Source: Candidatus Sumerlaeota bacterium
GTDB lineage: Bacteria; Sumerlaeota; T1SED10-198M
Reading direction: 5' to 3'
NCBI GenBank assembly: GCA_003554345.1
Contig: PWGE01000289.1
Coordinates: 1 to 5,846 of the forward strand
DNA: 5,846 bases
The first letter of the stretch is position 1. Each line of letters starts with the position of its first letter. Positions 1-5,846 of this stretch are shown here, one piece after another. A program made the translations under genes and the position numbers. Below the pieces are notes generated by a model. The model had not been told where the DNA came from. It saw nothing but the letters and a program-made list of their open reading frames with translations, and did not search any database.

Positions 1-710
<710 letters not shown>

Positions 711-753
711 GGGTAAAATAATCTTCCTTCCTTGTAATAAAGTTTTTCAACCC

Positions 754-781
754 ATTATAGCAAAATTATTTAAACTCTAAA
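754..781 (-). promoter_or_regulatory. Extended -10 promoter for usp-gltX
   Basis: On the minus strand, TGC-TATAAT (762-754) is a full extended -10 element with a perfect Pribnow box. A partial -35, TTTAGA (781-776, 4 of 6 matches), lies 16 nt upstream. Transcription would start near 747, giving a leader of roughly 36 nt before the stress-protein ATG at 710, with its Shine-Dalgarno inside that leader. No T-box or other known leader structure is visible between this promoter and gltX. Confidence 0.7.
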
Positions 782-787
782 ATTGAG

Positions 788-917
788 CTCCCGCACCCGG
801 GGATAATTATATTAATAAGGAAGCATGAATACGTAAAAGTCAATGAAAGAGCCGGTTTAAAAGAACATAAAATGTGGCCATAAAGAGAGACAATACATCT
901 TACCTCCCGGCTCCGGG
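788..917. repeat. Two copies of a CTCCCG-N3-CCGGG motif
   Basis: CTCCCG-CAC-CCGGG occupies 788-801 and CTCCCG-GCT-CCGGG occupies 904-917, with 11 identical bases out of 14. Both can fold as short CCCG/CGGG hairpins and both are imperfect palindromes. The first lies just upstream of the usp promoter and the second forms the apical part of the 884-937 hairpin. They could be operator half-sites for one regulator, or a coincidence of GC-rich palindromes in an AT-rich region. Confidence 0.3.
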
Positions 918-937
918 CAGGAGTTATCTGTTTCTCT
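884..937 (+). other. Two-tier RNA hairpin candidate
   Basis: The outer stem pairs AGAGAGACA (884-892) with TGTTTCTCT (929-937): nine pairs, one of them G-T. Three more pairs can form across a single-base bulge (893-895 with 925-927). The inner stem pairs CTCC (904-907) with GGAG (920-923), or alternatively CCCG (906-909) with CGGG (914-917). It resembles a structured leader or small RNA, but no known riboswitch or ncRNA core is recognised. No T-run follows it, so it is not a terminator. The strand of function is assumed. Confidence 0.35.
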
Positions 938-968
938 GTAAGTGTTTAAAAAGTAGCAGGGGCAGGCT

Positions 969-1226
969 ATGAAAGAAAGGCGATTTTCTGAGTGGAGGCG
1001 ACGTTTTCAGAGAATGCTGGATGGGGTTTGCCAGGCACCTGTCTCCGCCTGGTTTTACCGCAGCGATTTTTTCCCGGGGCCTTTATTACGGATTATCCTC
1101 TTTGTTTCCAGGTTAATTCTTCTGATGTTATTTCCCATTCTGATTCATTCATGCGCAGGGTATTGTTTTTTTCAGGAGGGAGATGCTGCGCATTTATTTT
1201 TTTGTAATTATAAAAGGTGGTTATAA
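969..1226 (+). CDS. Doubtful small membrane protein ORF
   Basis: An 85-residue frame with a strongly basic start (MKERRFSEWRRRFQR) and one hydrophobic segment at about residues 38-62 (LLRIILFVSRLILLMLFPIL), which would place it in the membrane with the basic end inside. I do not recognise a family. A weak Shine-Dalgarno (AGGGG) ends 7 nt before the ATG. Against it: an inverted repeat lies inside the frame (1031-1052), there are four Cys codons with no pattern, no convincing promoter is seen, and an overlapping frame (992-1207) is open over most of the same stretch. It may be a real small protein, a decayed gene, or chance. It ends about 120 nt before the secreted-protein gene and points the same way. 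Confidence 0.2.
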   Translation: MKERRFSEWRRRFQRMLDGVCQAPVSAWFYRSDFFPGPLLRIILFVSRLILLMLFPILIHSCAGYCFFQEGDAAHLFFCNYKRWL

Positions 1227-1265
1227 TAATAAAAAAAGATTTAATTTTTTTGTAAAATGTTTTCG

Positions 1266-1293
1266 TTGATTTTATCAGTAAGGCATATAAAAT
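1266..1293 (+). promoter_or_regulatory. Probable sigma70-type promoter for the secreted-protein gene
   Basis: TTGATT (1266-1271, 4 of 6) and TAAAAT (1288-1293, 5 of 6) are separated by 16 nt. An A/T-rich tract just upstream (A7 at 1231-1237, T7 at 1245-1251) is placed where an UP element would lie. Transcription would start near 1300, giving a leader of about 47 nt before the ATG at 1347. The surrounding sequence is AT-rich, so chance matches are easy; TATAAA at 1286-1291 is a competing -10 with poorer spacing. Confidence 0.45.
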
Positions 1294-1327
1294 TTAAAGT
1301 AAGCAAAGGAGTGAAATGTTTTAAAAG

Positions 1328-1337
1328 AAAGGAGGTG
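1328..1337 (+). promoter_or_regulatory. Strong Shine-Dalgarno deciding the start at 1347
   Basis: AAAGGAGGTG is a near-complete complement of the 16S rRNA 3' end. Its GGAGG core ends 11 nt before the ATG at 1347. It fixes that ATG as the start and implies high translation initiation. It is the best taxonomic hint in the window that the host relies on SD-led initiation. Confidence 0.85.
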
Positions 1338-1346
1338 GAAATTTAA

Positions 1347-2744
1347 ATGAGAACGACTGGTGAAAACAGGAACAAAGTTTTTTCAGTATATTTATTCATT
1401 GTTTTTTTATTCATTGTGTCATCATCTCTCCTGGCAAATATTCAGGATATTGATCAGCCGCAACGTGTATGGAGTAAATCGGCAGGAGAATATCCGTGGT
1501 TTCAGGAGGATGACTCAACCCGCGCTTTTGCCCTGAATCCAGTTACCGGAAATGTTCTGGTTGGTTCGTTCCATTCTGAAGGGGGAATCTATATCTTATC
1601 CCATGACAATGGAGAAGTGGTTGGTAAGCTTGCCGGCTCAGATGAAATAATAACTGATTTTGGAGTTACATCATTAGCCGTGACCCATTCAGGGAAGATT
1701 TTTGCCACTAATTTGACATATGAACAGAATCATGTCAGCCATCTCTACTACTGGGAGTCGGAAGATGCCGATAATTATCAGGTTTTAACCACGAATTTTG
1801 ATCACCGGGCTGGTGATTGGATGGATGCCTGTGAAGATGCCGCGGGAAATGTGAGAATTGTCATCAGCGGTCCTCAATTTACCCGAAATCCATATGTCAA
1901 TTACATCTATTATAATTCTTCTGCCGACGGATGGTCGAACACCGTTTTGCAGATGAGTGGGGCGCCCTCTTCCGCGGATAATCTCAGAATGGCCACTATT
2001 GCACCTCAAAGCCACGATGAATACGAAATATGGTTGAAAGATATCAGTGATGAAATCTACAGGTTTTACCTGGATGGTAATTACAGGGAAAGAAGCCTTG
2101 ATGCGGGTTCTCTCACTGTGATGAGTAATGTTATAAAGACTCCTGACAGCACCTATATAGCATCAGCTCCTACCAGTGGTGGTGGCCGGCTGGCTCTTTA
2201 TGATGTTGAAGAGGGTCGAATGCTTGAAAACCACCCTTTTACTAATTCTAATACCAATGAAAATGCCACCGGTGATGTTGATTTAGCCGTTATAAATGAG
2301 TCCCTTTATATGATGGTGGGTGTTACTAATAACTCTGTTTCACTCTACCGGTCACAACAGCAACTTTCTGATGTGCCCGTTCACTGGCAAGCGACGGCTT
2401 CTGTTGATGAACCAACTCGTATGGATGATGAAAATATCTGGCTTACTGATCTGAATGAAGCGCTGACCCTGGCCCGCCGGGAAAATAAGAAGGTGCTGGT
2501 TTATTGTTACACCCCTCAAGCAGAAATGTGTCAGGAATATGATAATTATTTTGAGACTTCAGAATTCCGGGAAAAATTGCATGAATATATTCCTGTGCGC
2601 TTGAATATTGCTGAAGAAACCCATTACGCAAATGACTTGAATATATTTCGGGTGCCATCCATTATAATTATGGATCACCACGAGGAGGAAGTATTACGCA
2701 TTACGGAACCACTTGAGCGGGAGGAACTTTATAACAGCCTTTAA
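1347..2744 (+). CDS. Secreted beta-propeller-like protein with degenerate thioredoxin-like C-terminus
   Basis: A 465-residue exported protein. Residues 1-10 are polar and basic, 11-30 are a hydrophobic core, and cleavage after LLA (A30) is plausible. Residues about 55-345 look like a beta-propeller: repeated short strands with sequences such as FALNPVTGNVLVGS, GIYILSHDNGEVV and LAVTHSGKIFATNLT, a style seen in secreted repeat proteins. Residues about 360-465 look thioredoxin-like: W365, then DLNEALTLARRENKKVLVY, the site region AEMC (392-395), FETSEF and the cis-Pro loop VPS (P437). The usual CxxC is AxxC: the nucleophilic Cys is missing, C395 remains, and a second Cys sits at 387. Ordinary disulfide exchange is therefore doubtful; a binding or structural role, or chemistry using C387/C395, is possible. 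There is no lipobox. It is monocistronic in this window, with a strong ribosome-binding site. The exact function is unknown. Confidence 0.85.
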   Translation: MRTTGENRNKVFSVYLFIVFLFIVSSSLLANIQDIDQPQRVWSKSAGEYPWFQEDDSTRAFALNPVTGNVLVGSFHSEGGIYILSHDNGEVVGKLAGSDEIITDFGVTSLAVTHSGKIFATNLTYEQNHVSHLYYWESEDADNYQVLTTNFDHRAGDWMDACEDAAGNVRIVISGPQFTRNPYVNYIYYNSSADGWSNTVLQMSGAPSSADNLRMATIAPQSHDEYEIWLKDISDEIYRFYLDGNYRERSLDAGSLTVMSNVIKTPDSTYIASAPTSGGGRLALYDVEEGRMLENHPFTNSNTNENATGDVDLAVINESLYMMVGVTNNSVSLYRSQQQLSDVPVHWQATASVDEPTRMDDENIWLTDLNEALTLARRENKKVLVYCYTPQAEMCQEYDNYFETSEFREKLHEYIPVRLNIAEETHYANDLNIFRVPSIIIMDHHEEEVLRITEPLEREELYNSL

Positions 2745-2747
2745 TCT

Positions 2748-5417
2748 TTATCGGGAGCTCTTTTTTAAATAAATACTTATTCCAATAAGAGCGGCTAAAC
2801 CTGCGATTGCTGCAGCCAAACTGAGAAACCATGGGACGGGAAGAAAAGTGAGTTTAATGTCTTTGCTGCCTGCAGGTACTTCAAATCCGAGAAAGGCGGT
2901 ATTGACGGTAATCATATCCTTCTTTTCTCCATCAATCTCAAGGTGCCAATCAGGGAAAGCCGGTATGGTCGTTGCTACCGATGTTTCTTCTTCAAAATTT
3001 CCGGACAGGTGATAAAAACCCTTTCCCTTTTCTTTTGTTTCCAGGGAAAAAGATTGTGGGGGGTCACCCAGGCTGTCTTTTTTGTTTTCCTGGATGAAAA
3101 CAATGCGACTCTCATTTTCAATGACGTCATGTTGATTCTGAGTGATCCATTCTTTTAAATATTCTGTATCCTCATATGAAATGATGGTATCAGGTACATA
3201 GAATCGAGGATAAGCTCGGGGATTGTAAAAAAGTTCGGAATGCTTTTCGCCGGGAGTAAAATAGTCGGGTTCATCATGTTCAGCTATTACCCGGTAGTTG
3301 ATAAAGGTGCCGCGGGGCATGGTGTTTTCGAGTACTACCTTTTCAACCGTCAATGGTTGGTTGAAAGGCAGATAAGTATAGTAATTCCCCATCCATTGAC
3401 GCTGAGGATGGTAATGAGGCCATCTGTTAACAATAGTAAGGTCACTGGTTCGACTGTGAATTTTTTCGAATTCCTGAACTTTCCAGAAATCGTAGGTTTC
3501 TTCTAAATAGCGCAATGGTTTAATGATTTCTTCTTCTTCAGCCTGGATTCTCAGTCTGCCGGCAGTTTCTCCGCGTTTTAGGGGAGCTGGAGAGTCAATG
3601 GCATTGACCAACCCTATTCCTTTCCATTCGTGGGGTGAATCTGTTTCAAAAAGCACTTTTTCTGAGGTGGGAGGAAGAATACTGGTAGTGGTAACAACCC
3701 CTTCTTTAGAAGGGTTGCCAATGATGTAACGTACAGAAAGCATATCCAGAAGGAGTGGGGAAACAGCGTCGAGAAGTAACAGTTCATGATCAACCCTGGT
3801 GGGTTTTCTTACCTGGAACAACTCAAAAAATTGAGCATAATCTTTGTACAGGAGGGGGTTGAGACCCTGGATACCTTCCAGTCCAAACCATTGCATGAAA
3901 TTAGGACTGCCAAAATGTAAAATACGACGGTCATAAGCGTCTTTGCCATGGAGTTGGGTGTAATTATAACCGGCCACCCTGTATTCTGAAGGTGAAGGCA
4001 TTTCGGTTTGGAGATACTGTATATGGGGAGGGATTTCAAATTCGTCCCAGCCTATTTCACGATAATCGTACCGAAACTGAAAAAACCAGCCATTGAATAG
4101 AAGAACACCTATTACCGGTAAGAGAGCAAATTTTTGATTGTGAATTATATAAAATAAGCCGATTCCCAGAAGGTTGACTCCTGCACAGGTAAGAAGAAAG
4201 GCTGGTGGGGAGAGCAGTATGAGCATAGATAAAGAAGTGGGAGGTAAGAGTATGTCCCGGGCAAAAAATACACCTGATGCGACGAAAATAAGAGAGCAGC
4301 AGAATACGATGAGTGATATCAGCCGGCTTTTCTCAGAACGGGAAACTCTGAAAGAACTATCAAGCCACCAGGCAAGAAAAAAGGGTAGAGTTGCCAGGCT
4401 GAGCATAAGAGCCCGGGAAGGATTGATGATTTTATCAAGTACGGGAATGAATTGAAAAAACCAGTAAAGACCGTATTGACCGAGAGCCAGTAAGAAACCC
4501 GTAATAAAGATAACATAATAGACACTCAGGCCGGTGAATTTTTTGAGTCCCAGGAAAAGGGGAAATATACCGATAAGTCCGACAAAAATGGTTTTGTCCA
4601 GGTTTTCCGGCGTGCTTATACCACCAAGCAGAGAAAGGGGTATTTCATGGAAGTGCAGTTGTTGTTCAAAAATTCTCCCCGCTTCGACAGTGGTCCTCAG
4701 TGTCATGGGTACCATGCGTACCAGCGAGATCAAAGTGGGTAGGGCAAGAAGAAAAGTGAAAAAACCGATAAATGCCAGCTGTAAAAAAATGATTCTTATA
4801 TTCCTGAACCTGGCTTTTACAAGAAAGGTGACTGCTGTAAGCAGTACCAGGACAGTTGCATACAGAGAGGTGTGGACATTGCCAATGTGGAAGATGAGGG
4901 CCAGGACAATGGGTACACCGGTGAGATAATGAGAAAGCCTGTTTTTTTCGAAAGCTCTGATAGTCAGGGAGAGCAAGAAGGGGAGGTAAACCATGGCAAA
5001 GAATATGACGGGATTAATGAATTTCCCCTGGATGCCGCCTGATAGAGCGAAAAGAAGTGCGCCGGCAAAAGAGGGGCCCACTCTGAATTTCAGGATTCGC
5101 AGACCGGTATAGGTCAGGACAAAGGCGAGTAAATGATGAAGAAAAGTGAAAAGGTTATAGGCAAAAGTATCCGGAAGGAAATAAAATAACCAGCGCAAAG
5201 GGTAAATGGTGGCGTTTTGAATGTTATAAACCAGAGGACTGCCGCCACTGATGAAACTTTCCCAGGTACTCAGGTCGGGAAACTGATAGAGGGTGAACAT
5301 GGGAAAAAGCAGAAGTAAATTATCGCCGTCCAGCGAAATTCCCTGAAAACGGTAATAAAATAGCAGTGTTGCAACAAAAAGCAGGGAAAGAGCGCTGAAA
5401 TCTTTTTTGCCAGCCAT
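2748..5417 (-). CDS. YfhO-family polytopic membrane protein
   Basis: 889 residues, close to the usual family length. The first ~450 residues hold about a dozen membrane segments (for example 8-25, 90-112, 165-190, 208-234, 300-325, 364-386, 430-447). After the first comes an acidic loop LDGDN (29-33), and then GGSPLVYNIQNATIYPLRWL, both typical of GT-C-like folds. A long extracytoplasmic part follows, with family landmarks GLEGIQGLNPLLYKDY (512-527), LLDMLSVRYII (556-566), NPRAYPRFYVP (732-742) and FPDWHLEIDG (821-830), closed by a final membrane helix at 863-884. In Bacillus subtilis, YfhO works with CsbB and GtcA in adding sugars to lipoteichoic acid. A cell-surface glycosylation role is inferred here, but no partner glycosyltransferase is in the window. 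ATG 5417 is the first possible start after an in-frame stop, yet it lacks a Shine-Dalgarno. Confidence 0.88.
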   Translation of the reverse strand: MAGKKDFSALSLLFVATLLFYYRFQGISLDGDNLLLLFPMFTLYQFPDLSTWESFISGGSPLVYNIQNATIYPLRWLFYFLPDTFAYNLFTFLHHLLAFVLTYTGLRILKFRVGPSFAGALLFALSGGIQGKFINPVIFFAMVYLPFLLSLTIRAFEKNRLSHYLTGVPIVLALIFHIGNVHTSLYATVLVLLTAVTFLVKARFRNIRIIFLQLAFIGFFTFLLALPTLISLVRMVPMTLRTTVEAGRIFEQQLHFHEIPLSLLGGISTPENLDKTIFVGLIGIFPLFLGLKKFTGLSVYYVIFITGFLLALGQYGLYWFFQFIPVLDKIINPSRALMLSLATLPFFLAWWLDSSFRVSRSEKSRLISLIVFCCSLIFVASGVFFARDILLPPTSLSMLILLSPPAFLLTCAGVNLLGIGLFYIIHNQKFALLPVIGVLLFNGWFFQFRYDYREIGWDEFEIPPHIQYLQTEMPSPSEYRVAGYNYTQLHGKDAYDRRILHFGSPNFMQWFGLEGIQGLNPLLYKDYAQFFELFQVRKPTRVDHELLLLDAVSPLLLDMLSVRYIIGNPSKEGVVTTTSILPPTSEKVLFETDSPHEWKGIGLVNAIDSPAPLKRGETAGRLRIQAEEEEIIKPLRYLEETYDFWKVQEFEKIHSRTSDLTIVNRWPHYHPQRQWMGNYYTYLPFNQPLTVEKVVLENTMPRGTFINYRVIAEHDEPDYFTPGEKHSELFYNPRAYPRFYVPDTIISYEDTEYLKEWITQNQHDVIENESRIVFIQENKKDSLGDPPQSFSLETKEKGKGFYHLSGNFEEETSVATTIPAFPDWHLEIDGEKKDMITVNTAFLGFEVPAGSKDIKLTFLPVPWFLSLAAAIAGLAALIGISIYLKKSSR

Positions 5418-5429
5418 AGGAGTAAGCTC

Positions 5430-5435
5430 ATTATA
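5430..5435 (-). promoter_or_regulatory. Consensus -10 box 12 nt before the yfhO-like start
   Basis: TATAAT on the minus strand (5435-5430) is followed by GAGCTTACTCCT and then the ATG at 5417. Transcription would start near 5423, leaving only about 6 nt of leader and no room for a Shine-Dalgarno. The -35 is poor: CTACCA at 5458-5453, 3 of 6, spacing 17. The box may be real and give a leaderless-type message, or be a chance match with the true promoter further right. Confidence 0.45.
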
Positions 5436-5515
5436 GTATATTTTTATAAAGGTGGTAGGAATTTTAACAGAATATCACAAACAGAAGCATGGTGAACAGC
5501 CCCTTTATTTTGTTG

Positions 5516-5544
5516 CCCGGAAAATATACGATAGCTTTTTCGGG
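5516..5544. repeat. Imperfect inverted repeat, 9-bp arms
   Basis: CCCGGAAAA (5516-5524) pairs with TTTTTCGGG (5536-5544), with one G-T pair and an 11-nt loop. No T-run follows on either strand outside the stem, so it is unlikely to be a simple terminator. It lies about 80-110 nt upstream of the putative yfhO -10, where a regulator could bind. Confidence 0.4.
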
Positions 5545-5573
5545 AACTTACAGGATACGCTCTCATACGGAAT

Positions 5574-5588
5574 ACTCCTCTGAAAATA
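5574..5588 (+). repeat. Direct repeat, copy 1 (partner at 5755-5769)
   Basis: ACTCCTCTGAAAATA occurs here and again at 5755-5769, 181 bp apart. Adding GAATA upstream extends the match to about 20 bp with a single inserted A in copy 2. All the GC-rich palindromes of this region lie between the two copies. Confidence 0.6.
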
Positions 5589-5660
5589 GACTCTTCATAA
5601 TACAATGTACTTTGATAAAAAACTTGAACCTCACTATTGGCTTGCTGCTTCCCTGGGAGC

Positions 5661-5700
5661 GCCGATCTCCGACTTACAGTCCGCCTCTGGCGGAATCGGC
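5661..5700. repeat. Nested REP-like palindrome
   Basis: The outer arms GCCGAT (5661-5666) and ATCGGC (5695-5700) enclose a tight hairpin, CCGCC-TCT-GGCGG (5681-5693), and a small ACT-TAC-AGT hairpin (5672-5680). The whole can fold as a small cloverleaf. The GC-rich composition contrasts with the AT-rich flanks. It looks like the dispersed palindromes found in intergenic regions of many bacteria; whether it recurs in this genome cannot be seen here. Confidence 0.55.
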
Positions 5701-5729
5701 ATCTTATTCTTATTTTCATTGTTGGTGGC

Positions 5730-5747
5730 GTTAGCACTCGTGCTGAC
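5730..5747. repeat. Strong 8-bp hairpin
   Basis: GTTAGCAC (5730-5737) pairs with GTGCTGAC (5740-5747), with one T-G pair; the loop is TC, or CTCG if the innermost pair opens. No T-tract follows, so it is not an obvious terminator. It sits 30 nt to the right of the nested palindrome and just left of the second direct-repeat copy, and appears to belong to the same repeat cluster. Confidence 0.55.
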
Positions 5748-5754
5748 ATGAATA

Positions 5755-5769
5755 ACTCCTCTGAAAATA
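5755..5769 (+). repeat. Direct repeat, copy 2 (partner at 5574-5588)
   Basis: Identical 15-mer to 5574-5588. It is followed directly by the inverted repeat at 5768-5791, whereas copy 1 has no such structure after it, so similarity stops at the end of the 15-mer. Confidence 0.6.
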
Positions 5770-5791
5770 AAACCCTGGAAAAGAGGTTTTA
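5768..5791. repeat. Perfect 7-bp inverted repeat
   Basis: TAAAACC (5768-5774) and GGTTTTA (5785-5791) are exact complements around a 10-nt loop. The arms are AT-rich and no U-tract extends beyond the stem, so a terminator is doubtful. It could be an operator-like site or the edge of the repeat cluster. Confidence 0.35.
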
Positions 5792-5846
5792 CATCGATAA
5801 TACGGTGATGAAGTCGAGATAAGTCCAGAAAGAATAAGAAACCAGA

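Larger units (their letters stand above)
711..1346. other. Divergent intergenic region, 636 nt, no confident gene
   Basis: This stretch separates the leftward usp-gltX unit from the rightward secreted-protein gene. It holds the usp promoter (754-781), two CTCCCG-N3-CCGGG motifs (788-801 and 904-917), a two-tier hairpin (884-937), a doubtful 85-codon ORF (969-1226), an AT-rich tract (1220-1260), and the promoter, a two-codon mini-ORF and the Shine-Dalgarno of the next gene. No tRNA or recognisable riboswitch class was seen. Its length is generous for a divergent promoter region and suggests an RNA element or remnant sequence. Confidence 0.75.
5418..5846. other. Non-coding region upstream of the yfhO-like gene, rich in inverted repeats
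   Basis: 429 nt with no credible gene. Open frames here (5444-5749 minus, 5489-5734 and 5637-5822 plus) run through palindromes and show no family resemblance or ribosome-binding sites. It contains a direct repeat, a nested palindrome, a strong hairpin and two looser inverted repeats, described separately. The -10 for the yfhO-like gene lies at its left edge. Whatever gene lies right of 5846 is not visible. Confidence 0.7.

Noticed and set aside
783-813. Rightward promoter TTGAGC / TATATT
   Set aside because: The 19-nt spacing is too long and the -35 matches at only 4 of 6 in AT-rich DNA.
944-970. SigB-like promoter: GTTTAA at 944-949 and GGCTAT at 965-970
   Set aside because: Spacing of 15 and a 5-of-6 -10 fit loosely, but the -10 overlaps the ATG at 969 and the host is not shown to have SigB.
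1231-1251. A7/T7 inverted repeat as a terminator
   Set aside because: The stem would be A-T only and too weak; it is better read as an AT-rich tract upstream of the promoter.
3695-3717. Hairpin CAACC-C-CTTC / GAAG-GGTTG inside the yfhO-like gene
   Set aside because: The nine paired bases with a bulge fall in coding sequence (NPSKEGVVTT) and no T-run follows on either strand, so it is probably chance.
4534-4929. 131-codon plus-strand frame inside the yfhO-like gene
   Set aside because: It is antisense to a well-supported membrane-protein gene; its basic composition is what the complement of hydrophobic codons produces, and no start signals are seen.
5444-5749. 101-codon minus-strand frame upstream of the yfhO-like gene
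   Set aside because: It runs straight through the palindromes, is Arg-rich from GC-rich repeat DNA, has no ribosome-binding site and no family resemblance.

Overview
This is a bacterial window of moderate base composition with two conserved housekeeping-type loci and one less familiar secreted protein. The phylum is uncertain. One gene has a very strong Shine-Dalgarno (AAAGGAGGTG), and the promoters look like ordinary sigma70/sigmaA sites with TATAAT boxes, including one extended -10. This argues against Bacteroidota and fits a Bacillota-like or other SD-using lineage. The intergenic palindromes at the right end are of a kind seen in many phyla and do not settle it.

Left block (1-781, minus strand): an extended -10 promoter drives a UspA-family universal stress protein gene. 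Its last codons overlap the start of gltX (glutamyl-tRNA synthetase). Only the first 44 codons of gltX lie in the window, but they carry the class I signature PSPTG-x-LHIGG. The two genes overlap by 11 nt and are probably translationally coupled.

Divergent intergenic region (711-1346): 636 nt with no confident gene. It holds a two-tier hairpin (884-937), two copies of a CTCCCG-N3-CCGGG motif, a doubtful 85-codon ORF with one hydrophobic segment, and a promoter plus strong ribosome-binding site for the next gene.

Central gene (1347-2744, plus strand): a secreted 465-residue protein with a signal peptide, a beta-propeller-like middle and a C-terminal thioredoxin-like domain. The CxxC site of that domain has become AxxC. 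It is the least ordinary protein here.

Right block (2748-5417, minus strand): a large YfhO-family polytopic membrane protein. It converges on the secreted protein gene with only 3 nt between stop codons. Its start has no Shine-Dalgarno, and a consensus -10 box lies only 12 nt upstream, suggesting a leaderless or very short-leader mRNA.

Right end (5418-5846): non-coding, rich in inverted repeats. It has a nested palindrome (5661-5700), an 8-bp hairpin (5730-5747), two other inverted repeats, and a 15-bp direct repeat about 181 bp apart. This looks like a dispersed intergenic repeat cluster. I see no CRISPR array, tRNA, rRNA, transposase or clear multi-gene defence system. The best candidates for something undescribed are the propeller/thioredoxin-like protein and the repeat cluster.
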